Shown: positions 1 through 8,907, counted from the stretch's first letter. The stretch is 18,333 bases of DNA from an uncultured Clostridiaceae bacterium (GCA_958402495.1 CATXTS010000026.1:1-18333), one strand, 5' to 3'. Numbers and translations are program-made. The notes: generated from the sequence alone by a model not told the origin.

Positions 1-403
1 CTATTATTTTGTACTGTGTATTTGCTTTAATATTTTTTCTGAATTGTTTTAAATTAATCCATGCATTTGCATATCTTGCACTTGTCCCAGTCGTATTATC
101 TATTTCGAATCTTGCCCAACCATCCGAGAGTGGCGTAACTACATTATCTGTTATAGTATTCCAGAATTTAGAATTTTCCTTTTCAGTAGAATAACCTTTT
201 TCTAAAATATTCCCGTTGTTTATTCCTATATCTACACAGCCACAATTCTGAATTTCTGCCATAATAGTCGGACTAGGCATTGCTCCAAACTCTTCAAAGG
301 TCTCATCTTCCGTTTCTTCTAATAACATTAGACCTGACCATTTACAATAGTTTGCCGTAGGAATTGCACCTTGGCAACCTATTAAGTTTATTTGTACTTT
401 TCC
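1..403 (-). CDS. Tail fibre/receptor-binding protein, C-terminal part in the +1 frame, partial
   Basis: This frame continues the protein of 342-1085 after an apparent +1 shift at the CGG codon 402-404. It reads GKVQINLIGCQGAIPTANY and then an uninterrupted acidic/aromatic sequence until it leaves the window at base 1, with no stop. No ATG, GTG or TTG with an SD precedes it, and an in-frame TAA lies just upstream (around 430), so it is not an independent gene. Composition (Asn/Thr/Gly rich, WSG and FEEFG turns) suits a beta-rich distal fibre or baseplate-tip protein, but I recognise no named domain. The shift could be a programmed frameshift, a mutation or a base-call error. Confidence 0.7.
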
Positions 404-1085
404 GTGAACTATTCGTTGTTATTTTCTTTAGATTGTTAAGATATTCATACGTTTTTGAAGTCTCATTATACAAGTAGTTATTAATTGTACCTCCGAATCC
501 AGCCTTGTTTCCCTCGTAGTTGTATACAATTTTATAACTTGTATTTGGTTTTAGTTCACACAAATATACTGCTGTAGCATTAGCGCCTGTGTCTGTATTT
601 ACATTAAGCTGTATAGTTCCAGTTTTTGTATCAATGATTTTATCTGTAATAGTAGTAGATACTTTTGATACATCAAACTTGTTTTTTCCACTTCTGCTCG
701 TTTGCACACTATTTCCACTTACGTCCAGCTTAGAATACCATCTTGTTGCGTCTTTTATAGTTAATTTCTCCGCTTCTTCTGTCGTAATCTCATCAGCTAA
801 ATTCTCTTCTAATAGTTCTATATCTGTTTTATTTTGAGATATATTACTATTCTGATTTATTTGTTCTTGTTGTATAGACAATATATCTTGTTTATTATTT
901 GTATTATCTGTTTCTAGTGTGTTTAATCTAGTATCTGTATTATCTATTACTTCATTTACTTTATCTTCTATTTTAGTGTAGTTTCCATTAAAGTATTTTT
1001 TAGCATCTACTAATTCCTCTGAGCTCTCAATTGGTTCTTTGTATTTATCTAATACTAATTTTTCTATTTTACTCATTACTCTCAC
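342..1085 (-). CDS. Tail fibre protein, N-terminal part (zero frame)
   Basis: The zero-frame product is 247 aa from GTG at 1085. An ATG three codons later (1076) is equally possible, because AAAAGG lies 3 nt before the GTG and 12 nt before the ATG. Residues about 1-35 are charged. Residues about 40-95 form heptad-like coiled coil (NEVIDNTDTRLNTLETDN), typical of a trimeric fibre shaft base. A beta-rich domain follows from about 110. The last ~20 residues after the CGG codon at 402-404 are basic, low-complexity and unlike the rest, which suggests they are out of frame. The start overlaps the 3' end of the S74 tail gene (stop 1069-1071), so the two are translationally coupled. Role as fibre or baseplate appendage is inferred from coiled coil and position at the end of the tail module. 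Confidence 0.7.
   Translation of the reverse strand: MRVMSKIEKLVLDKYKEPIESSEELVDAKKYFNGNYTKIEDKVNEVIDNTDTRLNTLETDNTNNKQDILSIQQEQINQNSNISQNKTDIELLEENLADEITTEEAEKLTIKDATRWYSKLDVSGNSVQTSRSGKNKFDVSKVSTTITDKIIDTKTGTIQLNVNTDTGANATAVYLCELKPNTSYKIVYNYEGNKAGFGGTINNYLYNETSKTYEYLNNLKKITTNSSRKSTNKLNRLPRCNSYGKLL
402..407 (-). other. Candidate +1 frameshift site TCA-CGG in the tail fibre gene
   Basis: Zero-frame codons are TCA (407-405) then CGG (404-402). Skipping the C gives GGA AAA GTA CAA and opens the long downstream frame. CGG is the only such codon in this ORF. The context matches the gpGT site at 8459-8464. Confidence 0.55.
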
Positions 1086-4047
1086 TTGCCTTTTCTAGTT
1101 TTTCTACTCTGCTTATTAAGCTAGCTATAACTTCATCTTTATCTTTTTGCTTTAGTTCTTCTATTTCTTCTTGTTGCTCTTGAATAGCTTTTGTAACATA
1201 TGGAATAATCTTAGTTTCATTTATTTGATATGTTTCACTTCCGTCTTTTTGTGGTATTTTTGCAACAAAATTGTTATTAATTTCTTCTAATTCTTGTGCT
1301 ATATAGCCAATACTTTCTACTAAATTGCTTTCTTTATATTTGAATTTCCTGTGCTTTATCAATTTAATAATATCTATTGCATTAACTTCTGTGTTTTCTA
1401 TATCTCTTTTTATTCTTTCATCTGATTGCCATACATAAACACCCACACTTCCATGACTTTGTGTAACAAACTGAATATATCCATAATTTTGTCCATCACT
1501 TAATGGCATAAAATTTATATTTTCTATATTTATATTTCCATCAAATGATGAAGTTAAACACTTTTTTCCATCTATAACAAATTCACCATTTCTATTAAAT
1601 GAAAAACTCTTTTCTGAATCAGTACAATAAGAGAATGATTGCGGACGGACGTCTAGCGTTGTAGTTTTTGAATCAGTCATTGTTAGTTCTGGTTTATTAT
1701 CATATATATGTAAAAATATTGAATTTCCACTTACGCTATCTATTGGAGCTCCTTTTTTTCTAATAATTATCCCTTCACTATATAATCCATTTATAAATGC
1801 ATCACCTTGTATTTTTAACTTTCCTTCATAGGCTCCAAGACCATTATCTGTTAGATTAACATTTCCGCCATTAACGTTTACATCGTTTATTTGAGCATTT
1901 TTACAAACTAAATTTCCATTTTTATCAACGTTAAAATTTGTACTTGATATCGCAATATTTTTACTTGATATATTAATTGTATTTCCAGCCAATAAATTTA
2001 AAATATCACTTGCAGATAGCTCTATTTTATTTGCATTAATTCCGATTTTTTCTGCCGATTGATTAATCTTTGAAATAACTTCATCATTTCCTACCTTCTT
2101 CTTTACTTCTGAATTTATACTTTCCGCTGTTTGTTCTATTTTCGAGTCCATCTCTACTTTTGTAGCAGTGTCGTCGGGTGATGGAGACCATGTAGTTATT
2201 TTATTTCCTTCTTCTAATTTCAAGGAATGAAAATATAAGATATCTCCTGCAATGGCACTTGTCGCATAAACAATAAAGTTTCTAGTAGAATCTACACATG
2301 TAAATTTAAAAGTATACTTTTTCCATTCCGTTGTAACATCAAAAAAGCCGTGTGTTGAGCCTTCGTAGCCCACCCTAATTTGCTGATTTCTACTTGTTTT
2401 TAACCAAATACTAATAGAATATTCTTTTCCTTTTTCTAAATTTGTATATGTAGCAGAATTATTGTACACACCACTTTGACCAGCTTTTAATACAGTTTTC
2501 ATACAACTTCTTTTTATAGTTGTATCTTCTTCTACAGAAACAGAAGTTATATTGTAGCCTGTCCAATATTGCCTGTCATACGGTGCAGAGTTTCTGATTA
2601 AATTAGTTCCACCTACCTGGATGTCTTCTATCTTTTTAGTAGTTTCACTAGTAATTACACCAGCTTTTTGCTCTATTTTGGACTCTACCTGTTCTGTCGT
2701 GCTATAATTTTCATTTAAATTTGTTTCTACAGCTTGTACTGTATCTGTTATACTGTTTATATCTTGTTCATGTTTTGTTAGTTTTTCACTGTTTTCTGTT
2801 GTCTGTTGTACTACGTCTTCTATTTTTCCGTTTATTTTGTCTACAGTTCTTTCTACTCTTCTAAATTTTGTTTTTTCATCTACTGTATTTTTATAAGCAG
2901 TTTGCGTTTTTGTTATTGATGGTGTCTCTAGAGTTCCACTATATGTTCCGTTAAATGTAAAAGAGTGATTAAATGCATAACTAATATATCCATTCTCTTT
3001 TGGGTCTACCACATATATCATATCTCCAGAATCTAAGTAAGGATATCCATAATATTTTGTTTTAAATGGTAAATATTCAATTCCCTTTAATTTTTCCCAT
3101 AGAGGTTTTATTATTTTTTCTCTCTCCTCTTGATTGATTAAAAAATAGTTATCCTCGATTATTAATTCTGTTAATCCGTTATTTTGAATGCTTTGTTTGT
3201 CTTCTTCTACTGTATTCTCTCCATCTATGCCTGATATTCTTAAAATTAAAGAATTGACTTTTCCCCAATTTTTATTTTTTGTAAAATCATCAAAATAATT
3301 GTTTCCATCTATTTTTTCATCTGTATTATCTTCTGTGTTTGTTAACATTTTTACAGGTATAATATTAAAATCTTTCATAGACATTTTATTAATATCTTTT
3401 ATCTTAGTTAAATTAGATATGTTTTTTAAAGAAATAATATATGCTTTATTGTCTCTACCTATTTTTGCAAATCCACCCGCTAATTGTGCAATATTGCTTA
3501 ATACTACCCTACAATTTTCATTATTTGTGAAAGGATTTCCTAATATCATATAATTTGAATTTGTAAAATCTGTATTTCCTACTTCTACTCCGGATTGTTC
3601 GCATATATCTGCAAATAATATACTTGCTTTCGCTGGAAATGTAACTCTGTTTTTATATGGAACGTTAAACTTTATCATATAGTCATATCCAATAAAATTA
3701 GTTTTTCCTTTTACTTCTTCTGTTTCTGGTTTAGGTATTATGTAGTTTCCAAATGGTATTAATTCTTCCTTGTCACCTATTTTCATACCTGTTTGAATTA
3801 TAATCTCTTTATTTTCTAAATCAATTTCACTATTCGGATTTTGAATATTCATTGTGACCTTTTTAGCCACTGTTGTACCTAGAAATTTATCGTTTACATA
3901 ACAATTGTCTTCTATTGTAAAATCCACTAAATTATCGCTTTCTGTTATATTTAAATTATCTTGAATAACATGTATTCTTCCTAACTTTTCATATTGTCCC
4001 ATATTTAATTTGCATTCTTCTTTAAATTGGTCGCTTACTTGGTACCT
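1069..4047 (-). CDS. Tail/baseplate protein with carbohydrate-binding-like domain and C-terminal S74 intramolecular chaperone, AGG start
   Basis: About 992 aa from the proposed AGG start at 4047. The first ATG is 15 codons later (4002) and has no convincing SD. The N-terminal ~390 residues resemble siphophage Tal-type tail proteins that follow Dit. A coiled-coil stretch lies at about 395-470. A jelly-roll, CBM-like segment follows at about 475-625, beginning GTNLIRNS and ending TWSPSPDD, a common module pair in Firmicutes phage tails. A repetitive trimeric region comes next. From about residue 875, SDERIKRDI opens a Peptidase_S74 intramolecular chaperone domain whose Ser/Lys self-cleaves in the known family; it continues with GYIAQELEEI. 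The protein ends in a coiled coil. The likely role is a host-binding tail tip or side fibre. The AGG follows TAGGTGATAAA, the same SD context that precedes the GTG start at 10293. Tal and S74 assignments are by motif only. Confidence 0.85.
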   Translation of the reverse strand, partial: RYQVSDQFKEECKLNMGQYEKLGRIHVIQDNLNITESDNLVDFTIEDNCYVNDKFLGTTVAKKVTMNIQNPNSEIDLENKEIIIQTGMKIGDKEELIPFGNYIIPKPETEEVKGKTNFIGYDYMIKFNVPYKNRVTFPAKASILFADICEQSGVEVGNTDFTNSNYMILGNPFTNNENCRVVLSNIAQLAGGFAKIGRDNKAYIISLKNISNLTKIKDINKMSMKDFNIIPVKMLTNTEDNTDEKIDGNNYFDDFTKNKNWGKVNSLILRISGIDGENTVEEDKQSIQNNGLTELIIEDNYFLINQEEREKIIKPLWEKLKGIEYLPFKTKYYGYPYLDSGDMIYVVDPKENGYISYAFNHSFTFNGTYSGTLETPSITKTQTAYKNTVDEKTKFRRVERTVDKINGKIEDVVQQTTENSEKLTKHEQDINSITDTVQAVETNLNENYSTTEQVESKIEQKAGVITSETTKKIEDIQVGGTNLIRNSAPYDRQYWTGYNITSVSVEEDTTIKRSCMKTVLKAGQSGVYNNSATYTNLEKGKEYSISIWLKTSRNQQIRVGYEGSTHGFFDVTTEWKKYTFKFTCVDSTRNFIVYATSAIAGDILYFHSLKLEEGNKITTWSPSPDDTATKVEMDSKIEQTAESINSEVKKKVGNDEVISKINQSAEKIGINANKIELSASDILNLLAGNTINISSKNIAISSTNFNVDKNGNLVCKNAQINDVNVNGGNVNLTDNGLGAYEGKLKIQGDAFINGLYSEGIIIRKKGAPIDSVSGNSIFLHIYDNKPELTMTDSKTTTLDVRPQSFSYCTDSEKSFSFNRNGEFVIDGKKCLTSSFDGNINIENINFMPLSDGQNYGYIQFVTQSHGSVGVYVWQSDERIKRDIENTEVNAIDIIKLIKHRKFKYKESNLVESIGYIAQELEEINNNFVAKIPQKDGSETYQINETKIIPYVTKAIQEQQEEIEELKQKDKDEVIASLISRVEKLEKASESNE

Positions 4048-4058
4048 TTTATCACCTA
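4045..4058 (-). promoter_or_regulatory. RBS with AGG start codon, S74 tail gene
   Basis: SD AGGTG (4057-4053), 5-nt spacer ATAAA, then AGG (4047-4045) followed by TAC. Spacing and sequence equal those before the GTG start at 10293, so AGG occupies a start-codon position. Base -1 is A. Confidence 0.7.
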
Positions 4059-4463
4059 CAATTCTATTAATGATTGACTTACAGAGTCGTATAACTTTCC
4101 AAAATGGTCAAAATCGAATAGCATAGAAACTTTTCTATCACCCCTATAACATTGTATAGTTTTCCAGTCACCCGTAAATGGGTTGAAAAATCTTACACTT
4201 ATTTGCCTTCTAGGAATATGCGAGTAAAATTCTGTTAATTGTGGTTGTAATATGGGTGTTGTTTTTAATATTATTTTGTATTTTGTTGCTATGTAGGATA
4301 GTCTCATTGTTCCTTTAGCATTTCTACCAGCCTCTAAACTCAAATCATATTCTTCTACTTCATAACCAGAAATAAAATCAGGGGAATATCCTTCAATTTC
4401 AACTAGATTTCCTGCCATATATGCACTGTCAATAAATTGCGATATATATCTTTCTTTTGCCCT
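4056..4463 (-). CDS. DUF6711-like tail protein, AGG start
   Basis: 135 aa from AGG at 4463 (MAKERYISQFIDSAYMAGN if AGG is Met). The nearest ATG is 15 codons downstream (4418) and lacks an SD. The pattern Y-x-V-x-x-x-D-L-S, then R-N-A-x-G-T-M, then I-A-T-K-x-K-I, then Y-x-G-D-R and a C-terminal SLIEL resembles the DUF6711 family. That family is encoded right after the tape measure in many Firmicutes siphophages and probably belongs to the distal tail. The gene starts 18 nt after the tape-measure stop and ends in TAG, 8 nt before the next gene. Two internal AGG codons occur (IPR-AGG-QIS and CY-AGG-GDR), useful for testing what AGG means in elongation. Family assignment is from remembered motif shape. 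Confidence 0.78.
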   Translation of the reverse strand, partial: RAKERYISQFIDSAYMAGNLVEIEGYSPDFISGYEVEEYDLSLEAGRNAKGTMRLSYIATKYKIILKTTPILQPQLTEFYSHIPRRQISVRFFNPFTGDWKTIQCYRGDRKVSMLFDFDHFGKLYDSVSQSLIEL

Positions 4464-4478
4464 TAAATATTCCCCTTT
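4461..4478 (-). promoter_or_regulatory. RBS with AGG start codon, DUF6711-like gene
   Basis: SD AAAGGGG, then an 8-nt spacer (4471-4464), then AGG (4463-4461) followed by GCA. Base -1 is A. Confidence 0.75.
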
Positions 4479-4481
4479 CTA

Positions 4482-7400
4482 TTAAGCTGGTGATGGAAAT
4501 GGTTCTTCACCAGTTTGCATTATAAATTCTTTTGCTTGTGCTTGAACATTTTTAAATATTCCGTCTTTATCCGCTTCTACTTCTATTCCTACTTGTATTC
4601 TTGAATTTTCCATTCCCTTTACTACTGCTTGATATACTTGTTGTGATATATCACTACTTATATCTACCTTATTTTGTGTTTCAATACTTCCTGTAATTTT
4701 GCCATAATCTATAAATTGATTAGTATCTACTGAAAAGTCTTTTGAATTAATTTGCACTCCTTTTGTTAGGCTATTACTTGAAATATTAAGCTTGTCTAAA
4801 ATCTTACTCGAAAAATCTGAAACAGTTTTTAATACTCCTGGAGTTTCTTTATCTATACCTATTCCTAAACCTTTTAATAAGAAAATACCAAATTGTTTAG
4901 TCTTCTTAGATGGTGATTGTATTCCAAAAGTTTTTTTGAATCTTTCTAATACATTTGTTGCAAATATAAATGCTGTGTTTATCGTTTGTCCTTGCCAATA
5001 ATTATTTTTCAATCCTTTTTGCAATCCTTTTATTATATTTATTCCTACATCTTCGGATAGATTTCCTTCTTTTAATCCTTTTACCACTTCATCTGCGTTA
5101 TTGATACCACATTGTTTTAATAGTTGTCTTTGGTCATTTTCTGACAACCCACCTATATAAGATTTAATAGCTTCAACTGCTTTTTTTCTAGTTTCTGCTG
5201 AGTTGTCTAGACTGTTTATAATTACACTTGATAATTCCTCACTGACTTTCTCTACTTCTGGTGTTTTTTCGATAATAATACCTGTTGCTTTTTCTATTTC
5301 TAATCTTAATTCAGGAGATAGTTTATTTAATTCTTCCTTATAAATCTCATAACTACTATTTCCTAATTCTTTCCAAGCTTCTTTTTGTTCATCACTTAAT
5401 TCCTCTACAGTATTTGTCTGTTCAACAAGTTTATCGGCTAATGTCTTTATTCCTACTTCTAATTGCTGTCTTCTTGTCTCATTTATTTCAATTCCATTTT
5501 CTTCCCATACTTTTTGTCTTTCTTTAGCCAAATCTGTTTCTTTTGCAAGTTGTTCTGTTAAAGTTCCTACTTGATTTCCAGCCTCTGTTTTGTATGTGTT
5601 TGTTATCTCTTGAACTTTCTTATTTATTTCATTTGTATTACCTGTAATTGTTGCTGTTTTTAAATCTTCCCAAGCTATAATTAACTGATTATCTTCTGAT
5701 ATAGCTTTTGTAACATTCTCATATTCTTCTTTCGTGTGATTCATTGTTTCTTCAAGTTGTTCTAAATCTTCTATATCTTTTATTGCAAACCAACTTTCTC
5801 CCCCTGATGAACTTCTTATTTTTCTTGCTTCATTAACACTTCCATATTTTTTTATAATTTCATCAAGTTTCTTGTTGTATGTCTCTGTTACTGAAGTTAA
5901 CTCTTCTTGCGTTGTTTTTTTATCGTGTTGTAATTGTATCTGTCTTCCTATAGCTTTTGCATATTCTTCTTGATTTGCATTCAAAATTATTTCAGCTTTC
6001 TTTGCATCAATTAAATTATTAATTTCCTTTTTTAGGTCTTGATACTTTTCAATTGTTCCATTTGTTAATTTCCATTCTTCTCCTGTCGCTTCTTTTAGCT
6101 GGTTCAAAATGAAATTAACTCTATCTTCGTAACCAGTTTTTACTTTTCCATTGGAATCTACTAATGTATCTAATTCTTTCACTAAATTATCAACATAATC
6201 TATTTGCGCAATCTGTGAATTTATAGAGTCTTCAACTGCTTGTTTTTGCTCTCTTATCGCATCTATATTTTTATGTATCTTTTCATTTTCTTTTTCCACT
6301 GACTCGCAAAACCTATCTGTTTCATCTTTATAACCTATAAATGCTGACACACCATCAATTACTAATCCCGTTAGTCCCCCTATAACAGCTCCTGCTGGTC
6401 CAAATACTGAACCTATTAATGCACCACTAGCTGTTGCTCCAGCAATACTTCCTGTAAGTTTTAACATTGCTTCTCTTGAATCTATAGTTCCATTAGATAA
6501 GTCTTTCATGGAATTATAAGCTAGCACACTAGAACTTACTAATCCCGCTATACCACCTGCAACTTTAACTGTATTTGGAATTAAATCAAGCATTCCTTTC
6601 CCAGTTTTTCCTAATGAGGTAGTTACATTATCCCCTGCTTTTCTATATAATTTAAATTGCTCTACCCCTAATTTTAACCAAGCACCTGTATCTTTTATTC
6701 CATTACTTAACAAGGCTAGTCCATTTTGAAAATTTGTTGTTGGTTTTATTGTTCCAGAAATTACACCTTTAAGATTTTTTAGGTATCCTACTAATTTTAA
6801 CGCCTTTGTGCCAATATATAGTAATGTAATTGCTTTTAAGATACCTAAAATTGTCTTTGCCTGTTTACTCATTCCAGTATATTCCCAACTAATTTCTCCT
6901 GTTAATGGGTTTACTTTCTTAGTAAATCCTAACCATTGCATTATTTTATCTCTAACGTCAGTAGCTTTTGATTTTACTTTGTCCATTAAATTATCATACT
7001 CCGACATAGCATTTAACAATCTTTGGTCAATTCCACCTACGCTTGAACTTCCAGAACCACTACCAGAATCTGTCTGTAAGGATATATTATTTATTTCATC
7101 AAATCCCATCAATTGGGCTTTTAACTCTTTAGCCTTTTTTCCTGCTGTTCCTAGGTCCTCAGCCAAATCATTTGCACCCACATTAGCACTTATATTAATA
7201 GGCTGGTCTGATATTTTAAATCCAAATAATTTTGCAACCATTTTAAGTAATTCATTAATTACCATCATAACTGCATTTATATATGGTAAAATTCCACCAA
7301 GGAATCCCTGCCATAAATTTCCCATATTTCTTTTAAATGCTATCACTTGTGCATTAAATATCCTTAATTGATTGGCTGGTGATTCCATAGTATTAGCAAA

Positions 7401-8147
7401 GTCTCCTTGTGCTATTTGTGCTTGTTTTAACACAGCAATATATCTAAGTACCATTTTTTCTGCTTGAGACATATTTTTAATACTTTTATCAATACCTAGG
7501 CTATCAACAATTGGTTGTAATGATTGTTGAGTTATATCTAAACCTAAGTCTCTTAGTGGTTTTGTTTGACCAGCCAATCCTGCTCTTAATTTTTGCATTG
7601 CATTTGTTGGGTCAATATTATACAAAGAAGCTAAATCGTATCCTAATTTAGTGAAATTTTCTGATAGAGTATATGCATATTTAGCGCTTATTCCCATTGA
7701 TTTTGACATGGAATTAAATAAAGCTTGATAATTCATGCTTTCTTTAATATTTACGCCAAGCTTTTCTTCTAATTCATTCTGAAATTTTATTGCTTTTTCA
7801 TAGTATTGGTTTAATCCTTCTAAACCTTTCCCAAAAGAAACATTAAATAAATTTACTGTTTCTACAAAGTCAACGCTTTCCTTTGTCATGTCTTGGAGAG
7901 TTCGTATCATTTTTCTTCCAGCTACAATTGCTGTTCCAAAACCAAACACACCTTTTATGTTTTTACCAATATTAGAAGTTTGTTTTATCTGTTTATTTAA
8001 ATTTGTTAGTCCCTTATTTTTACTAAGTTTTTCTACTTCCGATTTTAAACTTCTTACAGATTGAGTTAATTTTGTTATGTTTCGTATTGCTTCTGAAACT
8101 TGTACTATTACTTGGTCTTCTAATGTTGCTACACTATAATTAGCCCT
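4482..8147 (-). CDS. Tail tape measure protein, AGG start
   Basis: 1221 aa from AGG at 8147. It spans the tail lumen, sets tail length and is the longest gene here, as expected. The first canonical start in frame is GTG at 7949, 66 codons in, with no SD. The upstream 66 codons encode a coherent coiled-coil head beginning ANYSVATLEDQV, so the gene must begin near 8147. An early hydrophobic stretch (VFGFGTAIVAG), the motif SPANQL-R-IFNAQ typical of siphophage tape measures, a Gly/Ala-rich hydrophobic region at about 520-600 (SGALIGSVFGPAGAVIGG) and a long coiled-coil region support the call. The C-terminus (GIQSPSKK) is the common end motif of Firmicutes tape measures. It overlaps the gpT stop by 8 nt. 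The one internal AGG I found sits in SPANQL-AGG-IF, where I recall Arg or Lys in relatives. Confidence 0.9.
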   Translation of the reverse strand, partial: RANYSVATLEDQVIVQVSEAIRNITKLTQSVRSLKSEVEKLSKNKGLTNLNKQIKQTSNIGKNIKGVFGFGTAIVAGRKMIRTLQDMTKESVDFVETVNLFNVSFGKGLEGLNQYYEKAIKFQNELEEKLGVNIKESMNYQALFNSMSKSMGISAKYAYTLSENFTKLGYDLASLYNIDPTNAMQKLRAGLAGQTKPLRDLGLDITQQSLQPIVDSLGIDKSIKNMSQAEKMVLRYIAVLKQAQIAQGDFANTMESPANQLRIFNAQVIAFKRNMGNLWQGFLGGILPYINAVMMVINELLKMVAKLFGFKISDQPINISANVGANDLAEDLGTAGKKAKELKAQLMGFDEINNISLQTDSGSGSGSSSVGGIDQRLLNAMSEYDNLMDKVKSKATDVRDKIMQWLGFTKKVNPLTGEISWEYTGMSKQAKTILGILKAITLLYIGTKALKLVGYLKNLKGVISGTIKPTTNFQNGLALLSNGIKDTGAWLKLGVEQFKLYRKAGDNVTTSLGKTGKGMLDLIPNTVKVAGGIAGLVSSSVLAYNSMKDLSNGTIDSREAMLKLTGSIAGATASGALIGSVFGPAGAVIGGLTGLVIDGVSAFIGYKDETDRFCESVEKENEKIHKNIDAIREQKQAVEDSINSQIAQIDYVDNLVKELDTLVDSNGKVKTGYEDRVNFILNQLKEATGEEWKLTNGTIEKYQDLKKEINNLIDAKKAEIILNANQEEYAKAIGRQIQLQHDKKTTQEELTSVTETYNKKLDEIIKKYGSVNEARKIRSSSGGESWFAIKDIEDLEQLEETMNHTKEEYENVTKAISEDNQLIIAWEDLKTATITGNTNEINKKVQEITNTYKTEAGNQVGTLTEQLAKETDLAKERQKVWEENGIEINETRRQQLEVGIKTLADKLVEQTNTVEELSDEQKEAWKELGNSSYEIYKEELNKLSPELRLEIEKATGIIIEKTPEVEKVSEELSSVIINSLDNSAETRKKAVEAIKSYIGGLSENDQRQLLKQCGINNADEVVKGLKEGNLSEDVGINIIKGLQKGLKNNYWQGQTINTAFIFATNVLERFKKTFGIQSPSKKTKQFGIFLLKGLGIGIDKETPGVLKTVSDFSSKILDKLNISSNSLTKGVQINSKDFSVDTNQFIDYGKITGSIETQNKVDISSDISQQVYQAVVKGMENSRIQVGIEVEADKDGIFKNVQAQAKEFIMQTGEEPFPSPA

Positions 8148-8907
8148 TACTCTCTCTCCTTTGTTGTAAAATTGCCTTTCCTTGCATTGCTCTTTCTTTT
8201 ATTTTTTGTGCTATCTCTAATTTTTGTTCTCTTAATGTTTTAGGTTTTTTATCAAACTCTATTGGTTTGTCAAAATATTTTTCTTCTTTTATAAAAACAC
8301 TAGCAACTGCCTTTTGAATATATAGTCCTTGCAAGAAAGCCTGAAAATTCATAGTCTCTTTTTGCATTTCGATTTCTTGTTTTACTTTATTAATGTAACA
8401 AGTTCGGTACGTCCAGAGCAAGTCTGGGTCTTCGTTCCAAAATTCTTGCAATGGCATACCGAACTTGTATTGCTAGTGGTATAAGTATTTTATAGAAGAA
8501 GTCTTCTATTGAGTCTATTTTCTCTCCCGAACTAGCTTCTTCTATCCCTCCACTATTTCGATTATCTTCACTTTCTTCTTTCCAGTTGGGAGACCTGAAA
8601 AAGCCAAATATTGTTCATTAATAAAGTTAACAATTTGAGAAATATCGACACATTCTTCATCATTTACATTTTCTTCAATGTATTTGTCTAAAATATCTTT
8701 TGCTTGTTTTTCAGTAATTTCTGGTTGTTTTTCCATTAATCCATATCTTAATAATTTTGCAATTCCCTCATCTGTATCTTTGATTTTATCCATTTCTTGT
8801 AGTGTTTTTTCCATTCCTTGTCTTTTAGCGTTTAAGACAGAAAATCTATTTGAAAAACCTACTAAATAATCTTTTCCTTCTACTTCTAATTTCATAAATT
8901 TACTCAT
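8140..8907 (-). CDS. gpGT-type tail assembly chaperone fusion (needs -1 and +1 shifts)
   Basis: The extended chaperone would be about 255 aa. It reads gpG in frame 0 from 8907, slips -1 near 8578-8584, reads an acidic linker ending EDFFYKILIPLAIQV, then shifts +1 at CGG (8461-8459) into GMPLQEFWNEDPDLLWTY and on to TAA at 8140. The segment FYKILIPLAIQVGMPLQEFW is continuous in relatives as I remember them, so both shifts are needed. One -1 shift is normal for siphophage G-GT pairs; a second +1 shift is not. The T domain (FLQGLYIQKAV, then a basic tail) binds tape measure in known systems. The frame-0 alternative crosses four in-frame TAG codons between 8544 and 8457. The +1 may be programmed, mutational or a base error. 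Confidence 0.72.
8145..8162 (-). promoter_or_regulatory. RBS with AGG start codon, tape measure gene
   Basis: SD AAAGGAG ending at 8156, 8-nt spacer (8155-8148), AGG (8147-8145), then GCT. No ATG, GTG or TTG lies within reach in this frame. Base -1 is A. Confidence 0.82.
8398..8468 (-). other. 12-14 bp stem-loop spanning the gpGT +1 shift site
   Basis: Arms 8398-8409 and 8457-8468 are perfect 12-bp complements (ACAAGTTCGGTA against TACCGAACTTGT). A G-U and a G-C pair extend the stem inward, leaving about 43 nt of loop. The CGG codon at 8461-8459 lies within the 5' arm on the mRNA. Confidence 0.6.
8459..8464 (-). other. Candidate +1 frameshift site GTT-CGG in gpGT
   Basis: In the linker frame the codons are GTT (8464-8462) then CGG (8461-8459). 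Skipping the C gives GGT ATG CCA, the gpT frame. The ATG at 8457 lacks an SD, so independent initiation of gpT looks unlikely. Confidence 0.6.
8542..8907 (-). CDS. gpG-type tail assembly chaperone
   Basis: 121 aa from a canonical ATG with SD GGAGGA 9 nt upstream. The size and the position between tail tube and tape measure are typical. N-terminal MKLEVEGKDYLVGFSNR and a helical charged middle (DKYIEENVNDEECVDISQIVNFINEQY) match siphophage tail assembly chaperones, which coat the tape measure before the tail tube polymerises. It ends at TAG 8542. A minority of ribosomes are expected to slip -1 at or near TGGAAAG (8578-8584), which resembles the lambda GGGAAAG site but with a weaker P-site match. 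Normal ATG use here contrasts with AGG in the flanking genes. Confidence 0.82.
   Translation of the reverse strand: MSKFMKLEVEGKDYLVGFSNRFSVLNAKRQGMEKTLQEMDKIKDTDEGIAKLLRYGLMEKQPEITEKQAKDILDKYIEENVNDEECVDISQIVNFINEQYLAFSGLPTGKKKVKIIEIVEG

Noticed and set aside
8457..8544. Four in-frame TAG codons joining gpG to gpT in frame 0, suggesting TAG recoding
   Set aside because: The -1 frame gives the recognisable linker (FYKILIPLAIQV) while the frame-0 translation is unlike the family. No suppressor tRNA with anticodon CTA is present, and TAG ends scaffold, portal and other genes at sensible places.
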